DNA of 64,000 bases from positions 744,001-808,000 of the forward strand of contig NZ_JBOUVX010000001.1 in the NCBI RefSeq assembly GCF_050789285.1. The letters run 5' to 3'. The notes beneath the pieces were generated by a model. The model searched no databases. It worked only from the letters and a program-made list of their open reading frames with translations, and was not told where the DNA came from. The position numbers and the translations under genes were made by a program. This document shows, piece after piece, positions 52,628-60,821 of this stretch. Every line of letters starts with the position of its first letter. Positions within the stretch are counted from its first letter, which is position 1. Source of the stretch: CAVPWP01 sp050789285 (GTDB lineage: Bacteria > Pseudomonadota > Alphaproteobacteria > Rhodobacterales > Rhodobacteraceae).

Positions 52628-53113
52628 ATGCCCCCGACCAGCATAGCCGCCAAGATCATCCGCGCCCTCGACAGCGCCACCTCGGCGATTGATGGATTCT
52701 CAGCCGCAATTGCCGAGAAGTCCCGTGAACTCGAGGCGTGGAACGCACGCGAGCAGGAGAAGCAGAATGCTCTCGACGAGCTTATTCGGGTCATTGAGGA
52801 GGTCCAGCGAAAGTCGCCGCTAAGGAAGGCAGAAATGCGGAACCTGTCATCACGCACCGACCAACCGGGAGTCATGAAGAGGATCGCCGCTCTCTTAATC
52901 GACATTGACAACGACAACCGTCGACTGGACGAGGCCAAGCTTCGCTATGACACTGCGAAAGGAGAATCTCCTGTCCCGCCGACAACTGACGAGCTTCTCT
53001 GGCAGAAGATGCTGCAGGAAAGTATCGTTGAGGCGGAGAATCTGAACCGCCAGCTGGGCGGCTCTTTACACGACCTGTCGGGGCCGCCATCGTCGCGGCC
53101 GTCCGACCGTTGA
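52628..53113 (+). CDS. Small coiled-coil protein, unknown function
   Basis: A 161-residue, largely helical protein: heptad-like pattern over residues ~10-60 (ALDSATSAIDGFSAAIAEKS, LDELIRVIEEVQ) and a second helical pair at ~80-145, ending in a Pro/Ser-rich tail. No transmembrane segment and no family recognised. It has the same strand as the Hsp70-helicase genes but lies 317 bp further, so it may have its own promoter; it ends 44 bp from the convergent zorD stop. Confidence 0.65.
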   Translation: MPPTSIAAKIIRALDSATSAIDGFSAAIAEKSRELEAWNAREQEKQNALDELIRVIEEVQRKSPLRKAEMRNLSSRTDQPGVMKRIAALLIDIDNDNRRLDEAKLRYDTAKGESPVPPTTDELLWQKMLQESIVEAENLNRQLGGSLHDLSGPPSSRPSDR

Positions 53114-53157
53114 ATCCAGCGCCGAGCTCCCGCCCAACGGTTTCCCAGCGCTCCCGG

Positions 53158-56100
53158 TCATGGAACTTCGTATGTTCCGTCGCCGCGCATGATGGCGCCC
53201 TTGAGCCCGTCCCTCTCGAACAGCGCGGTCATTGTACTTGTCAGCGGATCAGCGGCGCTGGCCGCCGTCGATACGTCGAGGCTCGCTTGCAAGCTGGCAA
53301 GGTCTTCGGTCGTGTCGCCCATGGGCCAGAGCGCCTGTTCCGCCATGCGGCGCTTTCGCTGCATCAGGCTTTGAAGGAGGCAGTCGAAGGAGTGCTCGCG
53401 GTAGCCGGGATGGATCGCCATCGGGACATGGACTGTGACGGGGCACATCTGCCCGATGCGGTGGACCCGGTCATTGCACTGCTCCTCGACCGCAGGGTTC
53501 CACCAGCGTGACAGGTGGATGACATGTGTGGCTGCGGTGAGTGTAAGGCCTGTTCCAGCGGCTTTCGGACCGAGGATCAGGAGATCGAAGCCTCCGTCGG
53601 TGGTCAGGTGTTGCTGAAAGCGGACGACGATCTGCTGCCGGCGCGGGATCGGGGTGTCCCCGTTGATGATGTCGACGTGCTCGAGGCCGAACATGTGACG
53701 CACCAGTTCGGCAAAGCGGAACTGCATCTCGCGGTGTTCGATAAAGACCAACGCGCGTTCGCCGCGCGCACGTACCTCAGACAGGATCCTGATGGCAGCA
53801 TCGAGGCGCGCGCTCATTCCCACGAAGGTCTCCGGCACAGCAACCTCGTGAAGGGCAGGGTGCACGGAGACCGATCGGATATGGTGCAGCATCTTGAGCA
53901 TCGCCCCGGGCCCGCCGGAAGCCAACTTGGCGCGCGCGACGTCATAGGTTCGTGCCTGGATGTCCGGCATCAGGCCCGGGTGCAGGAGACGGGTCTTCCT
54001 GGGCAGATCACGTGCCACCTGGTCCTTCAGTCGGCGGAGTCCAAGGGGAGGTAGATCCGCTTGCGGGGCGAACACCCGATTGTGCAGCTCCCGCATGTTG
54101 TCCTCGTCGGGCGTGCCGTAACGCTCGCGGAAGGCGACCCCCGATCCCAAAGCGCCGGGCGCGATCCGGTCCATGATGGTCCAGAGATCCATGGTCGAGT
54201 TCTCGATCGGCGTCCCGGTCAAGCCGATGCGGAAGTCCGCGTTCATCGCCTCGACGGCCTTCGAGGCGATGGTGTCCTTGTTCTTGATGTTCTGGATCTC
54301 GTCCATGACGAGCGCCGAGAACCGGATGCGGCCCAAGGAATGCTGGTAGTTCGCCAGGGTCGTGTAGGTGGTCAGAAACCAGTAGCGATGGGCGCGGCCT
54401 TCCTCGAAGGCCTCCGAAAGCCAGTCGAGATCGAGATGTGCGAGTCCGCTGCCGGTTTCCGTCCCTGTCGTACCGGATCGCTTGTGGCCTGCGAGGGATG
54501 AACCATAGAGGCGCACAAGATGTCCGAACTTTCGCGGCGCGACGTGGGCATCCACCTCCGCTTCCCAGTTCCTGAGGAGCGACGTGGGGGCGACGACCAT
54601 GATCGGACCACGCTCGGCCGCGCTCGCCTCCTGCATGTGGGCCTGAAGCCAGTTGAGAAAGGCGATGGTTTGCAGGGTCTTCCCGAGCCCCTGCTCGTCG
54701 GCATTGAGAATTCCGGGTAGGCCCCTCGTCCAGGCCGCGGTGGCCCATTCGAAGCTCTGCACCTGGTGTTCCCGAAGCGGCGTTGTCACCGTTTCCGGAA
54801 TTGACGGCGCGCGGGCCGGTTTCCGCGGCTGAAGCTCGGCGGCCCAGGCGAGGTCCTCGTAATTCTCAAGCGTGTCGAGGATGATCGGTCCGGCCTTTGG
54901 CTCGTCAGGAGTTACCGGGTCCTCGGTCTCCGGGGCACGAGCGTCCTCTTCGCGCCGGACCTGAAGAAGGGACTCCACGGCAGCAAGCCGCTCTGGCGTG
55001 ACTTCGACTTCGTCGGACCCGATCCGCGCCGGGATGCCTGAGCCCGCCTCGAGGGTGGCCGCCATGTGGTCCCGCAACGCTTCAAGGTCTGGCGTGGGCA
55101 TGGCCTCGATCGCAGCAGATATTGCCGCGGCGAACACCTCAGGGAGCCAGACCGTGCCGCTGCTGCCGAAGTCCGACGCCGGTTTCTCGTAGACCTTGGT
55201 TCCGGTCACGCGCTCAGAGTACTCGCGGCTTTCGACAAAACCCGCCCCGGCAAGCCGTTCGACCATCTCCTGTTGTCCGGCTTCATCCAGATCATCGAGA
55301 TCTCCGCGCGCAGCGAGATGCCGGGTCACGGCCGGATCTATGAACGCGCGCGGATTGGCGACAAAGGCGCGGCGCTCCTCGCGTGGCGCCTTCTGCACCC
55401 GTGCCATCTCCTCCAACACCGGCTGGCTGTCCCGATCGATGACGAGATAGCTGTTGTTGCCGAGGTGGTAGGCCGGCCGCGCCCCGAGCTGCCGCATCCG
55501 GTGCTGGAAGACTGCCAACGGCTCTCCCGACAATTCGGCATCTGCTTCCGACACGTCCGTCCCGGCGAGATCTTTCGCCTCAAGGGTTCGACCGGAAAAG
55601 GGCACAACCTCGAAATGCCCCAGCGTTGCATCCGGGGAAATCGAGAAGCGATCTGCGATCCGGACCTCGAGACCGCGCAGGAAGACCGTCATCGCGAGAT
55701 TGGCGATCTCGCGATGCTCCGGTTCGAGATCGTCATCCGTCTCGGGTTCGAGAGTACGCCGGAAGGCGGCGAGTACCTCCCAATGATCCTCCATGGGGCG
55801 ATCCGGGTTGAAGCCCTCTGCGAGGTCGAGCGCCCGCTTCATCCAGAGCGGCAGCCTGCGCGTCCCGGCGGCGGTATGGAGGAAGGCTCCATGCCGCCTG
55901 GGCGAAACGCGTTGCCCTGCGTCCATCCATTCGCAGACGAGCCGGAAGTTCGGTCTGCCGACCGTGCCGGTAACATCGGTCTTCAATGTGAGGTGCACAT
56001 CCGGGGGCAGGCCGAGACTTCTGGCCGCCCCGCTCGAAAGACTGGCCGCGGCGTCGTGCGAGATCGTCAGGCGATCCTCCCCGATGTCGACCTCACCCGG

Positions 56101-56292
56101 ATGCGCCTCGCCCCATGCGCGAAGGTCCGCGAGTGCGAAAAGCAGATCGCGATGGTCTTCCGGCAGCGTGCGGAAGGAGGGTGTGGGCGCGCGCGAGGGA
56201 CTGAAGCGGGCAAGAAGGCCACGTCGGCCTTCGGGAAAACGAATGGTTATCGCGTCGCCGCCAATATCCGCAACTGGTTGAGTGTCAGACAT
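53158..56292 (-). CDS. zorD: Zorya component ZorD, SNF2-family helicase
   Basis: Helicase/nuclease effector of type I Zorya, recruited when the ZorAB motor senses phage. The 1044-residue protein has an N-terminal ~480-residue region of its own (similar in size to known ZorD) and a C-terminal SNF2 core: motif I NADEQGLGKTLQT, motif II VMDEIQNIKNK, motif III LTGTPIENSTMDLW, motif IV-V LGPKAAGTGLTLTAATHVIH and motif VI HRIGQMCPV. The ATG at 56292 overlaps the zorC stop by 8 nt; a start at 56355 would extend further into zorC. Last gene of the operon. Confidence 0.92.
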   Translation of the reverse strand: MSDTQPVADIGGDAITIRFPEGRRGLLARFSPSRAPTPSFRTLPEDHRDLLFALADLRAWGEAHPGEVDIGEDRLTISHDAAASLSSGAARSLGLPPDVHLTLKTDVTGTVGRPNFRLVCEWMDAGQRVSPRRHGAFLHTAAGTRRLPLWMKRALDLAEGFNPDRPMEDHWEVLAAFRRTLEPETDDDLEPEHREIANLAMTVFLRGLEVRIADRFSISPDATLGHFEVVPFSGRTLEAKDLAGTDVSEADAELSGEPLAVFQHRMRQLGARPAYHLGNNSYLVIDRDSQPVLEEMARVQKAPREERRAFVANPRAFIDPAVTRHLAARGDLDDLDEAGQQEMVERLAGAGFVESREYSERVTGTKVYEKPASDFGSSGTVWLPEVFAAAISAAIEAMPTPDLEALRDHMAATLEAGSGIPARIGSDEVEVTPERLAAVESLLQVRREEDARAPETEDPVTPDEPKAGPIILDTLENYEDLAWAAELQPRKPARAPSIPETVTTPLREHQVQSFEWATAAWTRGLPGILNADEQGLGKTLQTIAFLNWLQAHMQEASAAERGPIMVVAPTSLLRNWEAEVDAHVAPRKFGHLVRLYGSSLAGHKRSGTTGTETGSGLAHLDLDWLSEAFEEGRAHRYWFLTTYTTLANYQHSLGRIRFSALVMDEIQNIKNKDTIASKAVEAMNADFRIGLTGTPIENSTMDLWTIMDRIAPGALGSGVAFRERYGTPDEDNMRELHNRVFAPQADLPPLGLRRLKDQVARDLPRKTRLLHPGLMPDIQARTYDVARAKLASGGPGAMLKMLHHIRSVSVHPALHEVAVPETFVGMSARLDAAIRILSEVRARGERALVFIEHREMQFRFAELVRHMFGLEHVDIINGDTPIPRRQQIVVRFQQHLTTDGGFDLLILGPKAAGTGLTLTAATHVIHLSRWWNPAVEEQCNDRVHRIGQMCPVTVHVPMAIHPGYREHSFDCLLQSLMQRKRRMAEQALWPMGDTTEDLASLQASLDVSTAASAADPLTSTMTALFERDGLKGAIMRGDGTYEVP

Positions 56293-57598
56293 GTCGAAGA
56301 ACCCAATCCTGCCACGCCGGAATGGAACTATGGGATTTCGCGTTGCGCGAGACACGCATTATGTCGTCGCAGTAGTAGTGCATCCCGTAGAGCTTCGGCG
56401 CCTTTGGATCATCCCTCCGGAAGATGTGCGTCCTGTAGCTGTGGCATCCGTCAACGACAATCTTGTCGCCGATCCGCATGATCAGGAGCGAGGTGCTGCC
56501 GCCTCGATCGTGCTGCTGGCCGAACCGCTTGCTGAGGCCCTCGACCCCGCTCCTCAGGAGCTTTCGCCGCGCGAAGTCGCGGGCGCTTGCGCCAAAGGCG
56601 ACCCAGGCCTCGTCGATCCGTCCGTCCTCATAGAGTGACAGCCAGAAATCACGGCGCGGCGGCCACATGTGGCTGTTCTGCGTCGCGGTGACCATGTCGC
56701 AGAAGAACAGCATGTCCTGCTTGGTCAGCCATCGCAGGAGGACGGCGCGCAACTCGGGGCTGAACCCTGACCAGATGCCGCCGTTGTGGGTCCGCGGGTC
56801 GTTGTAGGCCGCGATGATCGCTTCGGAAATCTCTTCGCGCACCTCGTCAGGCGGAGTCTGCTCTGCCCAAGGCTTCAGAAGGGCTTCCACGGCATGAGCT
56901 GCATCCGTCTGGAGGGCGCTCCCACTTCTGGGCGCGATCCAGGCCCATAGCTTCTCGCGCTCCTCAACCCTGCGCAAATGCGGTGCCAGGTGCGCAACAA
57001 AGGGACGGTGAGCGGAGCGCGTGAGACCGGTCCCATGCGGTGTTCGAAAGCCGAGCTGCTTCAGAGACGTGTAGGGGTCATCGCTCGCCGCCATGATCTC
57101 CGCGAGTTCCCGTGGCACGTCTTCCGGATCAAAGAGTGCGGGCAGCTGGGCGAGGAGATCGCGAGTTCGCCCGTCGAGACCGTCTGCCCTGGCTTTCAGT
57201 TGACGGGCGAGCGCCGCCGACTTCGGCGAGGAGGGGTCGAAGGTCTCGATGTAGACCTTCGTCATGCCCTGCAGAAACGTAGAGCTGTCGGTCGCCCGGA
57301 TCTCATCGAGGTAGAAGCGCCGCACGTCTTCCAGATCAGGTCGATCCCGGCGCTCCTCGTCGAAAACTGCGACAGCCGCGCTCATGACCCTCGACAGCTT
57401 CACATCCTTCCACGCCCACTTGGAGATGCGCAGCAGCATTTCCATGGCGAGCGCCTCGCGGTTTCGCGCATCGGGCACCGCCACGACATCCGGCCACCGT
57501 GCCGTGATCCGAGCAACCGACTTTTGGATCGCATCAAGCGGTGGCATGGCCCTGGACGTCAGGATCGCGGATCGTGCCCGCGCGTCGCTGAACCTCAT
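56285..57598 (-). CDS. zorC: Zorya component ZorC, EH-signature domain protein
   Basis: A 437-residue soluble protein in the ZorC position between zorB and zorD. The helical body with SWSHMWPPRRDFWLSLYEDG-like sequence (TQNSHMWPPRRDFW, DEAWVAFGASARDFARRK) fits the EH_signature domain; the name refers to conserved Glu and His. In studied type I systems ZorC binds DNA and works with ZorD on the invading genome. The ATG overlaps the zorB stop by 4 nt. Identification leans on gene order plus the domain pattern. Confidence 0.88.
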   Translation of the reverse strand: MRFSDARARSAILTSRAMPPLDAIQKSVARITARWPDVVAVPDARNREALAMEMLLRISKWAWKDVKLSRVMSAAVAVFDEERRDRPDLEDVRRFYLDEIRATDSSTFLQGMTKVYIETFDPSSPKSAALARQLKARADGLDGRTRDLLAQLPALFDPEDVPRELAEIMAASDDPYTSLKQLGFRTPHGTGLTRSAHRPFVAHLAPHLRRVEEREKLWAWIAPRSGSALQTDAAHAVEALLKPWAEQTPPDEVREEISEAIIAAYNDPRTHNGGIWSGFSPELRAVLLRWLTKQDMLFFCDMVTATQNSHMWPPRRDFWLSLYEDGRIDEAWVAFGASARDFARRKLLRSGVEGLSKRFGQQHDRGGSTSLLIMRIGDKIVVDGCHSYRTHIFRRDDPKAPKLYGMHYYCDDIMRVSRNAKSHSSIPAWQDWVLRHV

Positions 57599-58566
57599 GG
57601 ATCGTTGTCTCCAAGATCGCCCAAGGCCTGACGGATGATCTCGATGCCTTCCGTGTCAGGCGGCGTCACCATAATGAAGCGCAGATCGATCCGACGATTG
57701 GTTGCCCGGCCGGCGGGCGTGTCGTTGTCCGCGACCGGGCGGTCGGGACCATATGCGGCCACCGAAAGCACGGGCTGTCCCTTCAGATTCCGATGCTCCA
57801 TGAGCGTGTCCGCGGCGCGCGTCATCGCAAAGAAGGTCGAGTTGGCGCGCGCCGTGGACAGTGTTCGGTTGAGTTCGTCCGTGCCGATGTTGTCGGTATG
57901 GCCTTCGATCTGAACGGCCTCGATCATGACGAAGCGCGGATTGCAGCTGGGGTCGAAGCCGGACTCGGGGCCGATGGTGAAACATGGAAGGGTCTCGTCG
58001 AGGCGCTGCGCGAGACGCTCGACGATTTCACGCTTGTCCGGGGCGAGGCGGGATTGACCCGAGACGAAGAGACCTTCTCCCTGGAACCTGAGAGCATCGC
58101 TTTCCTCGCTGAGTTCGACATTCAGATCGGGAAAGTCCTGACGGAGCGCATCCCTGAGCCTCAGGAGGATCTGGCGGCGGGTCGCAGCGACCTCGCTCAG
58201 GTAGGCTTCGAGGGGATCGACCTCCTGAAGCCGAGCGAGTTCGGCTTCCAGCCGCGCGATCTCTTCCAATGCCGCACGAAGCTCAGTCTCGAGCCGTGCG
58301 ACGACGTCGACCAGATCCGCCTTCTCGAGCTCAAGCTGCACTATGCGAGCGTCCAGTTCGACAATCTGCGCGCGGAGGTCGTCTCGTTCCCTCACGGTTG
58401 CCTCATAGAGGCTGCGTTCCACCACGTCCTGGGTGCGTACCTGACTGGCGAAGAAGACGAGCAGGATCATGATGATGAAGAGGAACCCCACCGTCATGTC
58501 CGTCATGGACACGAAGGCGCTTTCCTCCTCCTCCTCGTGTTCAATCCGGCGGGCCTGCGCGCGCAT
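57595..58566 (-). CDS. zorB: Zorya component ZorB, MotB-like with OmpA-type peptidoglycan domain
   Basis: A 323-residue inner-membrane protein that pairs with ZorA as a proton-driven motor. One transmembrane segment follows a Glu-rich N-terminus, with Asp23 in SMTDMTVGFLFIIMILLVFF at the place of the proton-carrying Asp of MotB. A coiled coil spans ~50-130. The C-terminal OmpA-like peptidoglycan-binding domain has EGHTDNIGTDELNRTLSTARA. The ATG shares one base with the zorA stop (TGATG). Confidence 0.95.
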   Translation of the reverse strand: MRAQARRIEHEEEEESAFVSMTDMTVGFLFIIMILLVFFASQVRTQDVVERSLYEATVRERDDLRAQIVELDARIVQLELEKADLVDVVARLETELRAALEEIARLEAELARLQEVDPLEAYLSEVAATRRQILLRLRDALRQDFPDLNVELSEESDALRFQGEGLFVSGQSRLAPDKREIVERLAQRLDETLPCFTIGPESGFDPSCNPRFVMIEAVQIEGHTDNIGTDELNRTLSTARANSTFFAMTRAADTLMEHRNLKGQPVLSVAAYGPDRPVADNDTPAGRATNRRIDLRFIMVTPPDTEGIEIIRQALGDLGDNDP

Positions 58567-60659
58567 CAGGCTCGCTGCCTTTGGGCCGGAATGAAGCTCT
58601 CCGCCTGCTCAACCACGCCCTTGAGCGTGTCGAGGCCCGGAGCGAGGGTATCCCGCATCTCGGTGATGTGGTCCTGAGCCTTTCCGAGAGCCGCTTCGAG
58701 CTGCTGGGCGTATGCGGTGAGGGCGCGGCCCAACATCTCGTCGATCTGGTCGAGCTTGGCAGCCTCCTGAGAGAGACGTTGAAGCGCCGCTCCCGTTGCC
58801 TCCAGCGATTGACGGATTCCTTCGCGCTCTGTGCCGAGCGCTGTCTGCGCCGTTTCCAGCACTCTCGCCGCGTCGGCCGCGATCTGGGCGGAGCTGCGCT
58901 GCAACGTGCCGGAAACCATTTCGATGCTGGAGGACAATTGCCCGATCGCCCTCTCGATCCGCTCCTGCGACGATCGAAGGGGGTCGGTGGCAGCGACAAG
59001 GCTGCGGCTTGCGGCATCGAATGTCGTGGAGGCGCCAGCGATCGATTCCGCGCCGGCAGAAAGTCCGGTGGCCGCTCGGCGGGCACCGTCGGCGCCACGT
59101 TCGATGGCATCGGACATGTCGGCAAGGCGTCCGCTGACATCTTCGAGCTGAGTGAGGAGCTCCTCACTGATGGCGCCCCCAAGTTCTTTCCCGAGGTCTG
59201 CGATCTGGCGACTCGTCGCCTCAAATGAGTCGATGAGCGTCTTTCCCGTGCCCTCGATCGCCCTCGTCGCCTCGGAGGCGGTCACATCCATGCGCGCCTG
59301 GACCGCAGCCGCGCCATCCGCGGCGGCCGCTCCGATCTGTTCCCTGAAGCTCTCCGCCGCCTTGCGCATTTCTTCGACGGCCCGGCTCATCTGGCGGGCG
59401 CCGTCAGCCGTGTTCTCGCGAATGCCAGACAGAGTCTCATTCATGACGCTCAAAAGCTGGTCGGCGCCCTCGGTCATGGCCGAGGACGCGGCTGCTCCGG
59501 TTGCGGAGACCTCCGCCCGCAGGTCCTGCAAGGCGGATGAGAGCTGCCCGAGGGCCGTCTGCAGTCCATCGCCGGCCTGCGCGTTCGAGGCGTTCATCTG
59601 GTCGATCACGCGGGACATGCGGTCCGAAGCTTCACCGAGGGACTCGCTGGCCCTGTTCAGGGCGTTTCCGACGGAATGGCTGAGCTGGTTTGACAGGTCA
59701 CCAACGAGCCCTTCCATGCTCGAAGTGCCCAAGGCAGAGACCTTTTCGAAGATCGGATCCATTCGGTTCGAGATCGTGTTCCCGATCTGATCGGGCAGCT
59801 CTTCCAACGGCTTGCGGAGCTCCGCCACCATAGAAAAACCGATCTCCCGGAGATGTTCACGCTGCTCTGTCGCGGCGCGAAGCTGGCGGAAGCCAATGTC
59901 CTCGAGGCTCACAAAGACCAAACGTCGCTCGATCGCGATGCAGAGCCTGTGAAGCGCGCGGTCCACTGCTTCAAGACGGTGCCGGAGAAGGATCGTGAAC
60001 AGGATCGAGCACACAAGCCCCACGAGCGACATGACGAACTTTGCCGAGGCGATCTGCATGAATGCGATCATGGCATTGTTCATGCTTGTCTCGGACCCGG
60101 GACCCGTGGCGCTCATGCTGTTCGAGAAGTCGAAGAGGGCGGCGACCAGTCCGAGGAACGTCAGAAGCAGGCCGAGCGAGACGAAGGTATTCGGAAGAAT
60201 CCGGTAAAGGCCTGGACCGTATCCCAAGTCCGCGACGTTGAGGAAAGACGCGGGACGTACGGAATTCCTGAGGCGGATAGGTCCGTCAATGTCGTCGGCG
60301 ACGAGAGTCTCACGAAATTCGTCCCACGCCTTCCAAAGCTCTTTCGAGGTACGCGAGGAGTTGCTCAGCTCCCCAAGTTCGGAGCGCACTTGCTCGAAAT
60401 TCTGAGCAAATGTCTCGACATTCTCATGTCGGGTGATGATGTCGTGCATCCGCCGGACCGCACGAATCTGCCCACCAGTGCGCAGGAAGAAAAGGACGCC
60501 GAAAACGACGAGTGCCGCCAGCAGCAGGATTGCGACGATTCCCGGTGAACTTTCTGACTTCGTAAGGAGCTGGGCGAGGGCAATGATGTAGTGGACAACT
60601 CCTTGCCCGGCCGCTCTTATTGCCTCTCCGGCGCCGCTTCCGATAAGGTCACTCAGCAC
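58566..60659 (-). CDS. zorA: Zorya component ZorA, MotA-like stator with long coiled-coil tail
   Basis: The 697-residue motor protein. Membrane segments lie at ~40-59, ~156-177 and ~206-225, with the MotA-type cluster YRILPNTFVSLGLLLTFLGLV and SAKFVMSLVGLVCSILFTILL. Residues ~260-690 are an almost continuous Ala/Glu/Gln-rich helical tail (for example RAATGLSAGAESIAGASTTF), the intracellular tail that transmits phage sensing in type I Zorya. The start is GTG at 60659 with GGAGGA (60664-60669) upstream. First gene of zorABCD; a 162-bp gap separates it from the upstream helicase gene. Confidence 0.95.
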   Translation of the reverse strand: MLSDLIGSGAGEAIRAAGQGVVHYIIALAQLLTKSESSPGIVAILLLAALVVFGVLFFLRTGGQIRAVRRMHDIITRHENVETFAQNFEQVRSELGELSNSSRTSKELWKAWDEFRETLVADDIDGPIRLRNSVRPASFLNVADLGYGPGLYRILPNTFVSLGLLLTFLGLVAALFDFSNSMSATGPGSETSMNNAMIAFMQIASAKFVMSLVGLVCSILFTILLRHRLEAVDRALHRLCIAIERRLVFVSLEDIGFRQLRAATEQREHLREIGFSMVAELRKPLEELPDQIGNTISNRMDPIFEKVSALGTSSMEGLVGDLSNQLSHSVGNALNRASESLGEASDRMSRVIDQMNASNAQAGDGLQTALGQLSSALQDLRAEVSATGAAASSAMTEGADQLLSVMNETLSGIRENTADGARQMSRAVEEMRKAAESFREQIGAAAADGAAAVQARMDVTASEATRAIEGTGKTLIDSFEATSRQIADLGKELGGAISEELLTQLEDVSGRLADMSDAIERGADGARRAATGLSAGAESIAGASTTFDAASRSLVAATDPLRSSQERIERAIGQLSSSIEMVSGTLQRSSAQIAADAARVLETAQTALGTEREGIRQSLEATGAALQRLSQEAAKLDQIDEMLGRALTAYAQQLEAALGKAQDHITEMRDTLAPGLDTLKGVVEQAESFIPAQRQRA

Positions 60660-60821
60660 GCGGTCCTCCAGTTTCGTGTATCAGCGGTAGCTTCTTCTCT
60701 TGCCAATTCAGCCTCTGTTTGTGGAGCAGAATCTAGAGATGTTCCGACGAACTTCTCTGGTTGTTGCCCCGCCGCCTGCACTCGCCAGCTCACGGCGCGC
60801 AAAGCCCTCTGACCCATCTGT
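60660..60821 (-). promoter_or_regulatory. zorA upstream region with GGAGGA ribosome binding site and a 15-bp repeat motif
   Basis: This 162-bp gap is the only place for a zorABCD promoter separate from the helicase gene. It contains GGAGGA (minus strand, 60664-60669) 4-5 nt before the zorA GTG and GGCAAGAGAAGAAGC (minus strand, 60690-60704), identical to the motif at 9444-9458. No perfect sigma-70 hexamer pair is evident. Confidence 0.5.
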
